In this document: piece after piece, positions 62,105 to 64,000 of the stretch | Numbering within the stretch: position 1 is the stretch's first letter | Layout of the letters: every line of letters begins with the position of its first letter | Origin: Pyropia yezoensis | Lineage: Eukaryota > Rhodophyta > Bangiophyceae > Bangiales > Bangiaceae | Assembly (NCBI GenBank): GCA_009829735.1 | Contig: CM020618.1 | Coordinates: 13,808,568 to 13,872,567, forward strand | Direction of reading: 5' to 3' | DNA: 64,000 nt | The notes under the pieces: generated by a model | Told to the model about the DNA's origin: nothing | What the model saw: only the letters and a program-made list of their open reading frames with translations | The model's database searches: none | Program-made: the position numbers and the translations under genes

Positions 62105-63067
62105 ATGGCGTCATTGCCCCCGCTGCCGTGGCGCGTCGCCACCGCCGCCGCCGCCCCGGCCGCCGCCGGCAGCCACCCGCGGGGGCCCCCAGTGACGGCC
62201 ACGCTGGTGCCCGCGCTGCTCGGCGACTGGCGCGACGCGGCGGCCGCGTTTGTGGCGGCCGGCCTTCTGGGTCCCGCGGGCCCCGCGGCCGAGGCGGGCG
62301 GCGGCCCGCCGGCGGGTGCGGCGGCCGTCCCCGCCCCCGCCATCCGCCCGTCCCTGGCGGCCGCCCTCTCCCACCTGGGCGCCGAGGCGGCCGCGTCCCT
62401 GGCGCACCACCTGCCTGCCGACGCGGTCGGGGGAACCCCCCTGGGGGCGGGGGGGTGGTGGCCCGCCGCCGCCGACAGCCACGCCGCCCCCGCTCGGCTC
62501 TTGCCGGCGGCAGTGGCGGGCGGTGGCGGGCGCCTGTTTGTCGATGCCGCAACGTCTGCCCCCACCGCCGCGGCCTTTCACCAGGCCGTTGCCTCGCTGG
62601 TCGCGGCGGTAGCCCGCGAGCCCGCGGCACTCCCGTTGGTCCTGGGGGGGGTCCTCGCGTCTGCAGCCGCCGCCGACGCGGCGGTGGCGTCGGCGGCCGC
62701 CGCGGCCGCCGCCGCGTTGACAGCGCCCTACCCCAACGGCGGTGGAGGTGGTGGTGGCAATGGGAGCAGCGGCGGCGGCGCGGCCGGCGCGTCGGTGGAC
62801 GGCGTCGGCGGGCCGGCGCCCATCCCCGTGGAGCGGCTCGCGTGGGACTATGTCGCCGCCCTGACCGCCGCGGCGGTGGTGGCGGCGGGCCGGGCGGCGG
62901 CGGCGCTGGGCGCCCTCGGCAGCCGACCGGCGGTGGAGGAGCACGCGCTGCGGCGGCTGGTGGCGCTTGCGGGGGCCACCATTGTTTGGGGGGGCGGGGG
63001 GGAGGGGGGGGTGGCCGCTGACATGGGCGCCGTTGCGCCTGCCTGCGGAGGTGCGTCGGGTTGTGGT

Positions 63068-63102
<35 letters not shown>

Positions 63103-64000
63103 GGGTGGCGTGAATGGCTGCGGCGGCGGCGGCAGGGGGGGGGGGGGGGGGGGGCTGGCGGTGGCGTCATGGGCATTCCGCCGGCCATGACCACCGGCTC
63201 GGCTGCCAGCAGCCGCGACGGCGGCGGCAGCTCCGGCGGCGGTGGTGTTGGCGGCGGCGGCAGCGGGTCGGCGAGCTCTGGTGGCGTCGGCGTCTACGCA
63301 GCCGCCGCCGCCCCGTCGACGCCGGCAACGGCGGCGGCGGCGGCGGACGGGTCGGCCGACGCAGTCGCGCGGGCCAACCGGCACGCTGCCCTCGACGCGT
63401 GGGCGCGTGTCGTCGGCCTCTTCTCTGTCGGCCGGCCCGGCGCGGCGGCGGGCCGTCTCGACCCCCACCTCCGCGGCCTCCTCCGGGCGTGCCGGACGCC
63501 CGCCCTCGAGCGGGGGCTCCCTTTTGTCAAGCGCGGGACGGCGCTCTTCCGCAAAACCCACAGCCTCATGTGGTCGGGGGGGGGGGGCGGGGGGAAGGCC
63601 GCCGCCGCCGCCGCCGCCACCGCCGCCACTGCCGCCGCCGCGGCCACCGCCGCCACCGCGGCGGCCGCTGCGGCTGCTGCAGCGGCTGATGCGCCCGACG
63701 GCGCCGCCGGTCGCGACGGGCCGTCATCGGCCGCGGGCGGTGTGGGCGGGGCGGGCGGGGGTGCGGGGGGTGCCGGCGGCGTGCCGGCGGGGGCACATGT
63801 GGGGAGAGGGAGGGGCAGTGGGGGGGGCCTCTTGGCGGCCCCGCCGCCACCGGCGGGTGCGACGAGCGCGGCGCGGGCCAAGGCCGCCGAGGCGACCGCC
63901 GCGGAGCTGCTCCGTGCCCTGCGCTACGTTTGCGTCGAGGCCGAGGGGCCGGGCGGGTGGGCCCCCGCCGACAGCCGTCGTGGCAGCAGCAGCAGTGGTG
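62105..64000 (+). CDS. Unknown Ala/Gly-rich protein, runs off the window
   Basis: The ATG at 62105 (GGCCCCAGCATGG) opens 361 codons of Ala/Gly-rich but folded-looking sequence, for example PIPVERLAWDYVAALTAAAV and RPAVEEHALRRLVALAGATI. A poly(G) tract at about 63137-63154 is followed by a frame one base back that stays open to the end of the window. This includes ATG codons at 63169 and 63187 and the segments HAALDAWARVVGLFSVGRPG and FVKRGTALFRKTHSLMW. I read this as one gene with a homopolymer frame change, or two exons. Repeats of helices separated by Ala runs suggest a helical scaffold. The family is not recognised. Confidence 0.5.

Noticed and set aside
61926-63194. 422-codon minus-strand open frame
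   Set aside because: Almost only Pro and Arg; complement of the Ala/Gly-rich plus-strand gene.
1-64000. Bacterial or plasmid origin because of the ParB-like and methyltransferase genes
   Set aside because: The Ty3/gypsy chromovirus, SET protein, SUMO-motif protein, UPF1-like helicase and absence of operons with ribosome-binding sites point to a eukaryotic nucleus.

Overview
The window reads as nuclear DNA of a very GC-rich unicellular eukaryote, most likely an alga or related protist. The reasons are an LTR retrotransposon of the chromovirus type, SET-domain, UPF1-like and RING/SUMO-motif proteins, long poly(C)/poly(G) tracts, widely spaced genes without operons, and low-complexity Gly/Ala/Arg/Asp-rich proteins. 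The exact lineage cannot be named from this sequence. Many reading frames here are accidental products of GC-rich repeats and were left out.

Region by region: 0-13 kb holds two convergent paralogues of an unrecognised family (2.9-3.6 kb and 4.5-5.3 kb), several minisatellites, a short relic resembling the ParB-like gene, and a RING-like protein with a SUMO-interacting motif (11.3-12.3 kb). From 13.8 to 36.4 kb is an unusual island. Two homologous tandem arrays (about 350-360 bp units, each with a 14-bp-arm hairpin) lie directly upstream of two genes 14 kb apart. Between and after them are genes for an RG-rich ParB/sulfiredoxin-fold protein, a 2-oxoglutarate/Fe(II) dioxygenase, a DPPY-type DNA amino-methyltransferase, a SET protein and a UPF1/Sen1-like SF1 helicase. 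An 18-bp palindrome (GCGTTATGTACATAACGC) recurs in clusters after the dioxygenase gene and after the helicase gene. Several of these genes are cut by lone stop codons while the same frame stays open on both sides, and others shift frame, so the island is either decaying or read in an unusual way.

From 40.4 to 55.5 kb lies the most striking locus: a Fanzor1-type (eukaryotic TnpB-like, RNA-guided nuclease family) gene with N-terminal zinc knuckles. It is split by a complete 10.8-kb Ty3/gypsy chromovirus. The element has a 5-bp target duplication and two 363-bp LTRs that differ at one base, so the insertion is very recent; across the element the host frame is exactly preserved. A separate in-frame TGA further splits the Fanzor frame between RuvC-I and RuvC-II/III. 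The retroelement carries gag and pol on the minus strand, joined by a likely -1 frameshift site (GGGAAAC), and two overlapping antisense ORFs between pol and its 3' LTR.

From 55.8 kb to the end the sequence looks like ordinary host genome: an intact beta-hydroxyacid dehydrogenase, a secreted thioredoxin/PDI-like protein whose frame is broken at poly(G) tracts, and an Ala/Gly-rich unknown protein running off the window. No rRNA, tRNA or CRISPR array was recognised.
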